This document shows, piece after piece, positions 9,587 through 20,400 of a DNA stretch of 64,000 nucleotides. Source of the stretch: Woeseia sp. (GTDB taxonomy: Bacteria; Pseudomonadota; Gammaproteobacteria; Steroidobacterales; Woeseiaceae); the NCBI GenBank assembly GCA_021773015.1, contig JAJFKW010000004.1, positions 1 through 64,000 on the forward strand, written 5' to 3'. The translations under genes and the position numbers were made by a program. The notes beneath the pieces were generated by a model. It did no database searches and was not told the DNA's origin. It saw only the letters and a program-made list of their open reading frames with translations. Position 1 is the first letter of the stretch, and every line of letters starts with the position of its first letter.

Positions 9587-10210
9587 CTACCGCGGGACAC
9601 CAGAGTGAAACCGAAAATCGTCATCGGTCTCGGAAATTAGATTCGCCTCACAGTGCGTCAGTTCAGTTAACCGCACCTCAAATTCGGTTTGTGTATCACC
9701 GCTTTGGGAACGTGCAAATTGCAGGTAGTGCTCGAAGTGTCGCGCTTCGGAGGCCAAAAGCCCTGCATAAAATTGCTGCAGGTCTTCCGGCAGGTTTGGC
9801 AGCAACGCCGCGAATCGTTCGCACGACCGTGCCTCGATGAGAGCACCAATAATCAAACTGTCCACGAGCCGCCCCGGTTCGGCGGAACGGACTGAATCAT
9901 GCAAGCGTCCTGCGTAACGAGACGCCGATAGTCGTTTGAAGGGAATTGAACGGGCGCGCATGATCTTCCGAACTTGCTCAAAATGGCGCAGCTCTTCACG
10001 GGCTAATCTCGACATCTGGTGCACCAACTCGTCAATATGCGAGTAGCGATAAATCGTCGACAACGCGGTCGATGCCGCTTTTAGTTCGCAATTAGCGTGA
10101 TCGAGCAGTAGCTCCGGTATCCTGCGGCAAGCCTCCACTACCCAGGCTTGCGGTGTCTTGACAGTAAGAAAATCATTGATCGACGAAGGCAATTGTCCTG
10201 CTAAAGCCAT
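9587..10210 (-). CDS. miaE: tRNA-(ms2io6A37) hydroxylase MiaE
   Basis: Non-heme diiron enzyme that hydroxylates the isopentenyl side chain of 2-methylthio-N6-isopentenyladenosine at tRNA position 37. Ferritin-like ligands are visible as Glu42 (HANCELKA), Glu73-x2-His76 (EELRH), Glu126/Glu131 (IEARSCERF) and Glu155-x2-His158 (SEARH). Its 207 residues are the usual length. The start overlaps the end of the upstream kinase gene by 10 bases, so the two are probably translationally coupled. miaA and miaB are outside the window. Confidence 0.92.
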   Translation of the reverse strand: MALAGQLPSSINDFLTVKTPQAWVVEACRRIPELLLDHANCELKAASTALSTIYRYSHIDELVHQMSRLAREELRHFEQVRKIMRARSIPFKRLSASRYAGRLHDSVRSAEPGRLVDSLIIGALIEARSCERFAALLPNLPEDLQQFYAGLLASEARHFEHYLQFARSQSGDTQTEFEVRLTELTHCEANLISETDDDFRFHSGVPR

Positions 10211-11409
10211 TCGAGGACCTCCTCGGCGGTTTGCAGCCGGTCATCCGGTTTTTTAGCCAGCAGCATATTCAGTAAAGCCTGATATTTCGCGTGCTTCGGT
10301 GGCAGTAGCGGCACCGGCGCTTTGCTGTGCTTAAATATTATCCCCATAGCATTGCTAGCGGTGTACGGCTTATCGCCGGTTAGCAACTCGTAAAAAATCA
10401 CGCCTAGGCTGTATATGTCGCTTCGTGCGTCCACTTCATTCGCGTGACCTTGTTCAGGACTCATGTAATAGGGTGTGCCAAAAATTTGCCCGCTGTCCGT
10501 AATTTCCTGCTGCAGACGCATTCTCTTTGCAAGGCCGAAATCGATAAGCGCGACAGTATCGTCGGATCGCATCATCACGTTGCCTGGTTTCAGATCGCGA
10601 TGCAGAATGCCGACAGAGTGTATGCAAGCCAGCGCGCTCGCAATTTCTTTCGTCAAGCGCACTGCCTCGGGCCCGCTTACCTTCTTCTCAAGCTTCCGTC
10701 GTAGTGTTCCACCCTCAAGATATTCCATAGCGATATGCGCGTGATTATCGCCGACGCCAAGGTCGTAAATCTTCACCACGTTAGGATGGTCCAGCTCGGC
10801 TATCATTTCGTATTCTTGAAGGAATCGATCGAACGCACCGATACCCTCGGACAAGTCTGGAGCTTGCCGCAATACCTTAAGGACAATCTTCATGTCAGCA
10901 GACGTTTTCTCCGCTAAATAAACGGCAGAATGCTCACTCATCGCCAGTTTGCTAATCAGTCGATAACCGCGAATGATTGGGTACACGCCGGTGCCGATAT
11001 CGCCGACAAATAGTGATGCCGTGGACGCTAGCCGCCGCTGCGAAAGCAAAATTTCTCTGAGTCCTTCGATGAATGGTCCATGCGGCACCTTTTCACGAGC
11101 AAAATAACCATCGGCGCCGAAGCGTCTGGCACGATCATGGTCTTCCAGCTCGCTGCCAAAAAATACAACCGGCGGGAACCCGGCTACGCGGGTAAATTGG
11201 GCTAGTGTTTTCATTGGGTCCACCTGCCCCTGTTTGTCACCCAACAAGATGATGTCATTACCGGCGCCGGAGAACTCCTCAGGAAGACGACCGGCAACAA
11301 TGGGATCATAGGCAGATATTATGGCGTCGGGCCAGTGCGCGGTGACGTGATGCATCAAAAGGCTGCGAAATTCAGCCTGCCCGTCGACGATCATCACCTT
11401 TATGCTCAT
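10201..11409 (-). CDS. Receiver-like domain fused to a Ser/Thr protein kinase
   Basis: A soluble 402-residue protein. Residues 1-125 resemble a response-regulator receiver (MIVDG with Asp9, ILLGDKQ with Asp58, FFGSE with Ser86, FAREK with Lys107). Residues ~146-402 are an intact Hanks-type kinase: VLKVL with Lys178, HRDLKPGN at 270-277, DFG at 290-292, and GTPYYMSPEQ plus ARSDIYSLGVIFYELLTG. No membrane segment or PASTA repeat is present. Asp58 is preceded by Gly where receivers usually have Asp, so phosphorylation at that site is uncertain. The arrangement suggests a histidine kinase signal feeding a Ser/Thr kinase. It lies downstream of purF and overlaps miaE. Its substrate is unknown. Confidence 0.85.
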   Translation of the reverse strand: MSIKVMIVDGQAEFRSLLMHHVTAHWPDAIISAYDPIVAGRLPEEFSGAGNDIILLGDKQGQVDPMKTLAQFTRVAGFPPVVFFGSELEDHDRARRFGADGYFAREKVPHGPFIEGLREILLSQRRLASTASLFVGDIGTGVYPIIRGYRLISKLAMSEHSAVYLAEKTSADMKIVLKVLRQAPDLSEGIGAFDRFLQEYEMIAELDHPNVVKIYDLGVGDNHAHIAMEYLEGGTLRRKLEKKVSGPEAVRLTKEIASALACIHSVGILHRDLKPGNVMMRSDDTVALIDFGLAKRMRLQQEITDSGQIFGTPYYMSPEQGHANEVDARSDIYSLGVIFYELLTGDKPYTASNAMGIIFKHSKAPVPLLPPKHAKYQALLNMLLAKKPDDRLQTAEEVLEWL

Positions 11410-11506
11410 GCTGCTAGTGTAATACTTACCGACAAAAACAATCGATTCAATTACATATCGCGAAACGACCCAGCGTAGTCACTCAAAGAAGCGCCGTTGG
11501 CATTCG

Positions 11507-13069
11507 CTACATATTGATTGCAGCATCCGCATCATCTTCAACCACAGAGGCAAATACGACACGATCAGCACTATCGTCATCATCGTTGTCGTCGCTTTGA
11601 TCACGTTGACTCTTTGCTGCATCGCTGCGCTGTCGTTCAAGTGCCTGCAGGTATTCGGTCGACACATCTTCCGTGACGTATTCGCCGGAAAAACACGATG
11701 TGTCAAACTCACGAATCTCAGAATCATTGTGTCGAACGGATCTGATGAGGCCGCGAAGGTCCTGAAAAATCAGTCTATCGGCCCCAATAATTTCCCTAAT
11801 TTCCTCAACGCTGCGTCCATTCGCGATCAACTCGGATGCCGCCGGCATGTCGATGCCGTAGACGTTTGGATAACGTACTGGAGGAGCTGCAGAAGCAAAA
11901 TAGACTTTTCTCGCACCGGCCTCACGCGCAAGTCGTATGATTTGTTTGGACGTTGTTCCGCGCACAATTGAATCATCAACCAACAGTACATTCTTGCCGC
12001 GAAACTCAAGATCAATTGCATTCAGTTTTCGTCTCACTGAATGCGCCCGCTCTGCTTGCCCGGGCATAATAAAAGTACGCCCAATGTAACGGTTCTTAAT
12101 AAAGCCTTCTCTGTATTTAGCGCCAAGATGATAGGCCACTTGCACCGCTGCCGTGCGGCTCGTATCCGGAATTGGAATAACCACATCGATGTCGTGATCA
12201 GGCCACTCGCGTACTATCTGTCCTGCAAGCTGTTCGCCCATACGCAGGCGAGATTTATAAACCGACAAACCATCAACAATCGAATCAGGTCGCGCAAAAT
12301 AGACGAACTCAAATATGCACGGCGCGTAGCGGGTCTTACCCGAATATTCGCGGCTATGCATAGCGCCGCTGTTTTCAAAGAAAATCGCTTCACCGGGAAG
12401 CACATCGCGAAGTAGCTCGAATTGCAGCGCGTCCAGCGCAACGCTTTCCGACGCCACGGCGAACTCATCGCCGTCCTCAGCGTGACGACGGCCGATAACC
12501 AATGGACGAATACCGTTCGGATCACGAAATGCAACAATTCCGTAGCCGATGATCATCGCGACGACCGCGTAACCACCCTTACAGCGCCGGTGGACTGCCT
12601 CAATAGCATCGAATATTTGCTCAGGACTCGGTTGCCCATTGCAACGATGCTGTAACTCATGCGCAAAAACGTTCAGCAGCACTTCGGAATCCGATCCCGT
12701 ACTTAAGTGTCGTCGGTCCTCGCGAATTAACAATCCAGCAAGCTCATCATGATTTGTCAGGTTACCGTTGTGCGCCAGACAAATACCATATGGGGAATTG
12801 ACGTAAAACGGTTGCGCCTCGGCGGACTGTGCGCTACCTGCCGTCGGATACCGGATGTGGCCCATGCCGACATTGCCTTTTAGCCGCAGCATGTGACGTT
12901 GATGAAACACGTCTCGTACCAGACCATTGCTTTTACGTACGTGGAGCCCGTCATCACTCCAGGTGACGATACCCGCAGCGTCTTGCCCGCGATGCTGCAG
13001 CACAGTCAACGCATCGTAAAGCGCTTGATTGACCGGTCGTTGAGCAACAATTCCGACTATCCCACACAT
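11507..13069 (-). CDS. purF: Amidophosphoribosyltransferase
   Basis: First committed step of purine synthesis: PRPP plus glutamine give phosphoribosylamine. The ATG at 13069 gives MCGIVGIV, so Met removal exposes the catalytic N-terminal Cys; an ATG four codons upstream would bury it and was rejected. Other signs are [11 protein letters not shown] for glutamine binding and the PRPP loop [13 protein letters not shown]. Its 520 residues are close to E. coli's 505, with an acidic C-terminal tail of D and S. It follows cvpA, as in E. coli. Confidence 0.96.
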   Translation of the reverse strand: MCGIVGIVAQRPVNQALYDALTVLQHRGQDAAGIVTWSDDGLHVRKSNGLVRDVFHQRHMLRLKGNVGMGHIRYPTAGSAQSAEAQPFYVNSPYGICLAHNGNLTNHDELAGLLIREDRRHLSTGSDSEVLLNVFAHELQHRCNGQPSPEQIFDAIEAVHRRCKGGYAVVAMIIGYGIVAFRDPNGIRPLVIGRRHAEDGDEFAVASESVALDALQFELLRDVLPGEAIFFENSGAMHSREYSGKTRYAPCIFEFVYFARPDSIVDGLSVYKSRLRMGEQLAGQIVREWPDHDIDVVIPIPDTSRTAAVQVAYHLGAKYREGFIKNRYIGRTFIMPGQAERAHSVRRKLNAIDLEFRGKNVLLVDDSIVRGTTSKQIIRLAREAGARKVYFASAAPPVRYPNVYGIDMPAASELIANGRSVEEIREIIGADRLIFQDLRGLIRSVRHNDSEIREFDTSCFSGEYVTEDVSTEYLQALERQRSDAAKSQRDQSDDNDDDDSADRVVFASVVEDDADAAINM

Positions 13070-13114
13070 ATTAGTCCGCACATCCCTTTGTCGTCCGTCC
13101 CGCTTTCGCGTCGC

Positions 13115-13627
13115 TCACCCGGTAACACTCTTGATCAAATCGCTTGGCGTGAATAGCTCGAGCCCTTTCGGCGCCATAACGCCAATCCACTGCGCAATTG
13201 CTTCGCCATAAGGAATAAGCACCGAATCCTGCCACCATTTATCATTATCGAAGCCGGCGAATTGCCCGCCGATCACCAGCACGCCGACCAGCAGAGCAGC
13301 CCGGCAAAAGCCGAACGCCATCCCAAGAACGCGGTCCATCCCGCTCAAAATTGAGAGTCTAACCAATTTGGAAACGCCCCAGCCGAGCAAGCCGCCGATC
13401 GCCAGCACTACGGCAAATACGAGGATGCGTCCAAACCATATTTGTAGCTCGGCTGAACTGACCCAGTCATCGGCAATAGTGCCAACGCGGGGTCCAAGAA
13501 ACAGCGCCGCCCAAATGGCGATCAGTAGGGATGCGATTGATATTGCTTCTTTAACAAAACCGCGAGCGAAGCCAACAATCACAGATAGGACCACAATGAC
13601 TGCGATAAGAATGTCTGCAAATGGCAT
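13115..13627 (-). CDS. cvpA: CvpA family inner-membrane protein
   Basis: A 170-residue membrane protein with four hydrophobic helices (LIAVIVVLSVIVGFARGFV, ISIASLLIAIWAALFLG, ILVFAVVLAIGGLLGWG, ALLVGVLVIGGQFAGF). Named for colicin V production; the molecular role is still unclear but it affects envelope integrity and biofilm in several species. It sits between dedD and purF, its usual position. Confidence 0.93.
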   Translation of the reverse strand: MPFADILIAVIVVLSVIVGFARGFVKEAISIASLLIAIWAALFLGPRVGTIADDWVSSAELQIWFGRILVFAVVLAIGGLLGWGVSKLVRLSILSGMDRVLGMAFGFCRAALLVGVLVIGGQFAGFDNDKWWQDSVLIPYGEAIAQWIGVMAPKGLELFTPSDLIKSVTG

Positions 13628-13734
13628 CGTTATCAGTTTATGAGTTCGCGAGGAATTTCAGTACTGCGGATGGCGGCATTCTAGCAGATGCAATCGCCGC
13701 CGCGAACACAGATTGCAGAGCCGACGACGCTTTT

Positions 13735-14385
13735 TCAAGGATGTGGCACCACGCGACCCGTGTGACCAGATTTGACGAGGCTAGCGGCAACCGCCTCCGC
13801 GCTTTGCCGATCTTTCTGCGGGCCGATGCGCACGCGATGCAGCGCCGAACCACCGGCAGTGTGCCGACTCAGAAACGCAGCATAGCCGTCGGCTCGCAAC
13901 TTGGCGGCCAATCTACGAGCATTGTCCTCGTTCGAGAAACTACCGAGCTGGACTGCCCACATTCCGCTGCTTGAAGCAACATCCGGTTGTGCGGCTGATG
14001 CCCGGCTCTCGGCCTCACCCGGTGTTGGACCTGCGCTCTCATCGACAGAAGGGAGGTCCACCGCGGCCTGTTCGGCCGGTTTCGTATTGGAGACGACAGG
14101 GGAATTCTCCAGTGACTCGCCGGCAGTGGCTAAAGCAGATGTGTCTGCCGACGGACTCGCTGCTTGAGGGACCGGTTGGGCAACGGGAACCGGCTCATTT
14201 CTATCTCGATTCAGAACGATCGTCTTATTTTGAGCCGACTCCGAGCTCTGTCCCGGCAGGGATATGCGCTCCTGTACAGTCGCCGGCTCTTGCGACGGAC
14301 CGTCCAGAAATACTGGAACCACCAGCACCGCAAACAAAACCAAGACAATTGCACCAACAATCCGTTCTTTCAGCGCCCTATCCAT
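13735..14385 (-). CDS. dedD: SPOR-domain cell division protein, DedD-like
   Basis: A bitopic inner-membrane protein: short cytoplasmic start MDRALKERIVGA, one membrane helix (IVLVLFAVLVVPVFL), a Ser/Ala/Pro/Glu-rich periplasmic linker and a C-terminal SPOR domain (MWAVQLGSFSNEDNARRLAAKLRADGYAAF..RVRIGP) that binds denuded septal glycan. The 216-residue size and its position between folC and cvpA match DedD. The ATG at 14385 gives the conserved N-terminus; a GTG at 14397 would add four residues, and neither has an ideally spaced ribosome site. Confidence 0.88.
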   Translation of the reverse strand: MDRALKERIVGAIVLVLFAVLVVPVFLDGPSQEPATVQERISLPGQSSESAQNKTIVLNRDRNEPVPVAQPVPQAASPSADTSALATAGESLENSPVVSNTKPAEQAAVDLPSVDESAGPTPGEAESRASAAQPDVASSSGMWAVQLGSFSNEDNARRLAAKLRADGYAAFLSRHTAGGSALHRVRIGPQKDRQSAEAVAASLVKSGHTGRVVPHP

Positions 14386-14437
14386 AACTCCGACCACTCT
14401 AATTCAACTTGCGAATTATATCGCAATTAGCGATTTC

Positions 14438-15745
14438 CTAATTGGCGTTTTGTGCTAACCACTCAAGCGCTGGCCCGACGGTGAGAAATGAACCGGTAAC
14501 CAGAATAGGGCTGACCAGATCCGCGTTTTGCGCGAGCTCAAGGGCATCAACAAATGATGGCGCTACCCGGCACGGACTGCCCGTCTGATTAGCAATTATC
14601 TGCGCAGCACTCAGCGACGGTATCGAACGAGGTCCGGCCGCTTCTACCGCAATCCACTGCCCAATATGTGGCACAAGTTTTTCGACCATGCCAACGACAT
14701 CCTTATCCTGCAAAGCGCCGAAAACACAAGTGGCCTTGCTGCCTGGAAAATACGCTTGCAGGTTTGACGCGAGCACCTGAGCAGCGTGCGGGTTATGCGC
14801 CACATCGAGAATCCACATTCGCTTTCGCGAAATACGTTGAAATCGACCAGGCAACGACACACCAGCCAACGCGCTGTTAATTTCATCCGTACTCAAGTCA
14901 GTAAGGTCACCAACAGACTCCAACAACGCGAGGCAGGCTGCCGCATTCTGTAGCTGCTGGTCCCCGGCGAGCGCGGGGCGCGCGAGTGAATTGAGCGTTA
15001 CGGCCGCACCGAAAAAATCCCAGGCCTGTGCACTGGACTGCTTAAACCGAAAATCGGTACCGATTACGTGCAATTCGGCAGACGTTGCCTGGGCTTGCGT
15101 AACCACGGACGCCGGCACGTCCTTTTCCGCAAAAATACACGGCTTTCCGCTGCGCATAATGCCGGCCTTTTCTCTCCCAATGGATTCCACGTCATCGCCT
15201 AGCCAATCACAATGATCCAATGCAATATTGGTAATCAGAGCACCGTCAGCCGCAACCGCATTGACCGCATCGAGCCGGCCCCCCAGACCAATCTCCAGAA
15301 TGGAGTGCGAGACCGACGCCTCGTCAAAGACACATAACGCACCCAGCGTCCCAAACTCGAAATAGGTGAGCGGCACACCTTGCCGAACGGTCTCGACCCG
15401 CTCAAACGCACGCACAATTTGAGCGTCGCTCACGGCGCTACCGGACACGCGAACCCGTTCGTTGTAGCGAATGATATGCGGCGACGTGTAACAGCCAACA
15501 GACGTGGTCGACTGCAAATACATCGCTTCGAGCATGGCCGCGCATGAGCCCTTACCGTTGGTGCCAGCAATGTGCAGCACGCGCTGTGGCTGCTGCAAAC
15601 TCAAGCGTTGCAATACCTCACTTACCCGCTCCAGCCCAAGGTCAATTTCATTCGGAGAAAGTGTTTCCAGCCAAGCGAGCCACTGTGCAAGCGAACTAGC
15701 CGAATCTGATGGACTAGTTGCACTCGTCGCACTAGGCGGGCGCAT
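14438..15745 (-). CDS. folC: Dihydrofolate synthase / folylpolyglutamate synthase
   Basis: ATP-dependent Mur-ligase-family enzyme that makes dihydrofolate from dihydropteroate and adds glutamates to folates. The P-loop HIAGTNGKGSCAAMLEAM, the YTSPH motif and ITNIALDH[C]DWLG metal/ATP segment are present; VLDVAHNPHA is in the C-terminal domain. Its 435 residues fit the family. The first ~15 residues are Ser/Ala/Thr-rich and may not all be translated. It follows accD by 18 bases, as in Pseudomonas and E. coli. Confidence 0.94.
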   Translation of the reverse strand: MRPPSATSATSPSDSASSLAQWLAWLETLSPNEIDLGLERVSEVLQRLSLQQPQRVLHIAGTNGKGSCAAMLEAMYLQSTTSVGCYTSPHIIRYNERVRVSGSAVSDAQIVRAFERVETVRQGVPLTYFEFGTLGALCVFDEASVSHSILEIGLGGRLDAVNAVAADGALITNIALDHCDWLGDDVESIGREKAGIMRSGKPCIFAEKDVPASVVTQAQATSAELHVIGTDFRFKQSSAQAWDFFGAAVTLNSLARPALAGDQQLQNAAACLALLESVGDLTDLSTDEINSALAGVSLPGRFQRISRKRMWILDVAHNPHAAQVLASNLQAYFPGSKATCVFGALQDKDVVGMVEKLVPHIGQWIAVEAAGPRSIPSLSAAQIIANQTGSPCRVAPSFVDALELAQNADLVSPILVTGSFLTVGPALEWLAQNAN

Positions 15746-15763
15746 ACCAACAAACCATAGATT

Positions 15764-16630
15764 TTAGTCGGTTGGCGGCGCTGGCATTGGAACCAATTTA
15801 TCTAGCAGGCTCGCAATTTGCTCGCGCAACTGTCGGCGATCAATCAACATATCGATGGCCCCATGATCAAGTAGGAATTCGCTTCTTTGGAAACCGTCTG
15901 GCAGTTTCTGCCGCACGGTTTGTTCTATGACGCGAGGCCCGGCAAAGCCGATTAAGGCTTTCGGCTCCGCGATATTGACATCCCCCAGCATCGCAAGGCT
16001 CGCCGATACACCACCGGTGGTTGGATCTGTCAGTACCGATACGTAGGGAATTTTCAGCTCACCGAGATTTGCCAACGCCGCCGAGGTTTTCGCCATTTGC
16101 AGAAGTGAAAACAATGCTTCCTGCATGCGTGCCCCACCACTTGCCGAAAATGAGATGAGCGGCGCTGCGGTTTTCGCACTGTGCTCTGCCGCACGCGAGA
16201 ACTTCTCACCGACTACCGAACCCATGGACCCCCCCATGAATGCGAATTCAAAAGCGCAAACCACGACGGGTCGGCCCATTAGATTGCCCGACACCGTGAT
16301 CAATGCATCCTTTTCACCCGTCTTCTTTTGCGCTTGCACGATTCTGTCGCGGTATCGCTTGCTGTCACGAAACTTCAACGGATCTTCGGGCTCTAGCGAC
16401 GCGTTTAATTCGGTTAGCGAATCTGCATCGAGAAAATACTCAATGCGGCGCCGTGCACCGATACGCATGTGATGATCGCATTTCGGGCAAACATACAAAT
16501 TTCGTTCGAGTTCGGTTCGATACAGCTGCGCATCGCATTTAGGGCATTTTATCCAAACGCCTTGGGGCACCGATCTTGTGCGCTTCTCAGTGCTTATGCG
16601 CGAAGGCATTAATTTTTCGAACCAACTCAT
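15764..16630 (-). CDS. accD: Acetyl-CoA carboxylase, carboxyltransferase beta subunit
   Basis: Pairs with AccA to transfer CO2 from biotin to acetyl-CoA. The N-terminal zinc ribbon is CPKC...CPKC (near residues 29-51), followed by a crotonase-fold carboxyltransferase domain with [11 protein letters not shown] and [14 protein letters not shown]. Its 288 residues are standard. It lies between truA and folC on one strand. Confidence 0.96.
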   Translation of the reverse strand: MSWFEKLMPSRISTEKRTRSVPQGVWIKCPKCDAQLYRTELERNLYVCPKCDHHMRIGARRRIEYFLDADSLTELNASLEPEDPLKFRDSKRYRDRIVQAQKKTGEKDALITVSGNLMGRPVVVCAFEFAFMGGSMGSVVGEKFSRAAEHSAKTAAPLISFSASGGARMQEALFSLLQMAKTSAALANLGELKIPYVSVLTDPTTGGVSASLAMLGDVNIAEPKALIGFAGPRVIEQTVRQKLPDGFQRSEFLLDHGAIDMLIDRRQLREQIASLLDKLVPMPAPPTD

Positions 16631-16658
16631 TGTTCAACAATCTCCTGTGACGAGCGCT

Positions 16659-17444
16659 CTAAGAATCCGCTCTCACGGCTGATTTGTCCAGGGCTGCAAG
16701 CCCGAATTTCTCCGGATACTCTACGTGTATCAATGTAAGCCCGTGCGCCGGTGCGGCAATGCCGCCGTTGCGTCGGTCACGGCTGTCCAACAGGTCCTTT
16801 AGCCATGTCGCAGGCCGTTCGCCAAATCCTATAGACGCCAGCGATCCGACAATATTGCGCACCATATGCTGAAGGAATGCGTTGGCGACGATAGTCACGT
16901 GCAACCACTCGTCATCGCGCACAATATTCAGTAACTGCATGTTTCTATTTGGCGTCGACGCATGACAGCCTGCAGCACGAAATGCGGAAAAGTCATGCTC
17001 ACCTAATAAAGCGTTCGCCGCTACCTGCATTTCAGCCTCATCAAGCCACCGGCGAACCCACCAAGCGCGATCCCGATACAGCGATGATCTCGTGGACCGA
17101 TTAAGAATCTTGTATTGATATCGCCTGCTAATTGCAGAAAAGCGCGCGTGAAAGTCGCTCGATACTTCTTGCGCCCAAACAGCGTTAACATCAATTGGCA
17201 GCAGGCTGTTGATACCCAATAGCCAACCGTGATCGGGGCGCCTGGCGGCAGTATCGAAGTGTACTACCTGCCCAATCGCATGCACTCCAGTATCCGTTCG
17301 TCCCGCACAGACGATCTCAATGCCCTCGTTCGCCACACCGCTAAGCGCGGCTTCAACTTTTTCTTGAACGCCGGTACCGTTACGTTGGCGCTGCCAGCCA
17401 TTGTAGGCAGTACCATCGTATTCGATTCCGAGGGCTATACGCAT
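16659..17444 (-). CDS. truA: tRNA pseudouridine synthase A (positions 38-40)
   Basis: Isomerises uridines 38-40 in the anticodon stem. Catalytic Asp lies in CAGRTDTGVHAIGQV; other family segments are YDGTAYNGWQRQ and FLQHMVRNIVG. Its 261 residues are normal. It follows fimV by 47 bases; in Pseudomonas trpF comes next but here accD does. Confidence 0.95.
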   Translation of the reverse strand: MRIALGIEYDGTAYNGWQRQRNGTGVQEKVEAALSGVANEGIEIVCAGRTDTGVHAIGQVVHFDTAARRPDHGWLLGINSLLPIDVNAVWAQEVSSDFHARFSAISRRYQYKILNRSTRSSLYRDRAWWVRRWLDEAEMQVAANALLGEHDFSAFRAAGCHASTPNRNMQLLNIVRDDEWLHVTIVANAFLQHMVRNIVGSLASIGFGERPATWLKDLLDSRDRRNGGIAAPAHGLTLIHVEYPEKFGLAALDKSAVRADS

Positions 17445-17491
17445 GGCATTCGGTGGTTGCCGATACGTATGTCTAGTCGCGAATTATTGAA

Positions 17492-20400
17492 CTAGGAGGG
17501 AAGCGAATCCAACAGCTGCTGGGCCTGCTGACGCTGGCCATCGTCGCCCTCATCAAGAACTTCCTCCAAGATACTACGTGCACCGCCCGGATCGCCCATA
17601 TCGACATAGGCGCGCGCTAGATCGAGCTTCGTGCCAACCTCAGTCATCGTCCGTGCGTCATGCAAATCATCGGGGATTTGATCACCGGACAACGCTTGCG
17701 TCGGCTCGTTGTCTTCTTCTGCACTCAATCCAACGTCCAAGTCTAAGTTTTGATCTGGCCGGATTCGCGGTTGCTCAACAGTAGCCTCGTCACGCATCTG
17801 ATTGACGGTATCGCCAACCTCGCTAACTTTAAGAGCTGCCGTTAGATCGTCGAGATCAAGGTCAACATCGGTGCTTCCCGCTATCCCAGGTAGCTCACCT
17901 GTTTCGTCTGTAGAAGCAACGCCAGTAAATACGTCCTTCGGTAGCGCCTCAGTTTTTGCGAAATCGAAATCGCCATCATCGTCGTCACTATCAAGTGGCG
18001 CTAGCAGCGTTTCCGCGTCGTCTGGCAGCGCCTGTGTCGGTTCATCAGCATAGTCCGACGCGAGCTGCGTCTGATCCGCGTCGCCAAGTAACGCGTCGAC
18101 GTCACTTGCTGTCGCGACTGCCAAATCGTCGCTGAGAATTTGTGTTTGGCCCGTTGCGTCCAGCAAGCTGGTTTCGCCTGCTGCCGCTTCATCAAAAATA
18201 TCGTCAAGTACCGGGTTCTTACCTGTCGCGTCTTCATCGACGGTGGGGTTTCTTCCGGTTGCCGCCAGCGATTCGGATGATTCATCCAGCGCCAAATTTT
18301 TACCGGTCGCAACCAGATCGTCCTCACCGATGGCCAGATTTTGGCCCGTCGCATCTAAGTCGTCTAGATTTATTGCCTCAAGCTCTCCAGTTGCGGCCAA
18401 ATCATCAAGATCATGCGCGAGACCTGAATCGGACAGCCCATCCAAATCTAACCCGAGATCATCTAAATTGATCTCAGCGGTATGGTCTCCAGCCGATACG
18501 CCGCCACTTGCATCGTCTGCTGCAAATGCGTCATCTAGAGAAGTTGACTCGGTTTGATCATCGTCAAGCGATGCGAGTGTCGTTGCCTCATTGTCGGAAA
18601 GACCGACTGCAGCCACTTCGCCTGTTGCATCGAGATCGGCAAATTGTTCTTCGATCGTCGGTGTCTCAACCGTATTATCGTCCGGCCCAACTTCTAGCGT
18701 CGGTGATTCTAAGGTTTCCTCATCTCGAGGCGGCATTTCGCGCGTTATTGATGCGGACGTGTCGTCCTCTTCAAATGGAAAATCGATCGACGAAGCATCA
18801 TTTGCGTCGTCACCGCCAAATTCGGCCCCGAGATCGATCACGTCGCTGACCGCACTGTCAGGTCCGCCCGCTAAATCCATATCCAAGACGCCGGAATCGC
18901 CCATTGCGCCGTCGAATGACAGGTCGACCGCTTTGGTCGCCTCACCGGTCGTTTTTCCGGAGAACAGCTGATGATCGGCCGCAATCTGTTGGCCCATGAT
19001 GACAATCTTATCCCACTCGGCGCTGGAAGAATCGCCCACCACGCCGTTCATACGACTGGCGGCATCGACAAACGCGTCTCGATTGCCCCAGACGAAGTAA
19101 ACCTCGCACAACTTGGCTAGCAAATCGCGCCTTTCCGGCTCCACTTCTAATGCGCCATTGATCAGGTCGGCCGCTTGATCGTGTAGACCATAAGCCATGT
19201 GGAAATCAGCTTCCGCGATAGGATCAGACTGATCCAAATTGATCGCCGTTTCGCTGCTAAACGTATCTTCAAGTGTCGGGCTCGCGCTTGTTTCGTCTAG
19301 CGACGCGGCCGTCTCACTGACATCTTGCGCCGCTGATATCTGATCACCGTCACTTCGGTCGGCTGCCATCTCTGCAGCCATCGCTGCCTTGGATTCCTGT
19401 TCAACGACAACGATCGCAGTGTCTTCGTCTCTGGCGAGCGCCCGCAGACGCTCGGTTGATGCCATCGACTCACTTTCTAAATTTTCGCCTGCGTCTAGCG
19501 TTTCCCAAACACCGCTCGCGTCGTCGTCGTCGCGGCCGGCTCTTCTTGCAAACCAAATCAATATACCCAAGACTAATAAAACGGCGCCGGCGATCATTCC
19601 CCAAATGCCGGTAACGTATCCGAGGATGGTGTCAACCAACGACTCCTTTGGCTTCGCGGCGGTTGTCACCGGTGTTTCGGCGGTTGCATCGTCAGCCGGG
19701 ACGGCGGCATCGTCGACGGCCGTTTCTACGTCATCATCAACGCCAATTTCAGACGTATCGTCATCGACAAATAACTCATCGTCGTCGATAGCATTGTCAT
19801 CGAGCAGAGTCTCGTCGTCCGCAAGCGTTTCGTCGTCAGCTAATTCATCGTCCAACGGGTCTGCGGGTGGCGTCTCATCGACTGGTGGTATGTATTCTTC
19901 GCCGCGCATGCGCGCAAGTTCGGTACGCAGTTGAGCAAGTTCGTTGTCGCGAATTTCCAGCAGCGACGATTGGTCGGGCACGTAGGCTTCGAGTTCAGAA
20001 ATGCGATCTTCGATTTCTAGCTCTCGGCTATATCCGCCACCGGACGATGCATCTGTATCTTCGTAATCGCCGAAATCGTCGTCGGGTGGCACCAGCGTTA
20101 GGTCCGGACCAGATTCCACTGCCGCCGCCGCACCGCCCCATTCGGAATATTGTCGCTGCACTTCGCTCAGTGCGTCACCGCGACTAATGCGAAATACCTC
20201 ATCTGCACTCGGCACGCGAAGTTCGGCGCCGGCCCTTAGCCTGTTGATGTTGCCGTCAAATGCGCCACGATTCGCCTCATAAATTGCGATCATCGTCTGA
20301 TTCATGGTCAACCGACTGTCTGGGCGCATGCGTTGCGCTATGCCCCAAAGCGTATCGCCGCGTTGCACCACGACGTCGCCTCCAGGGACAGTCTCAAATG

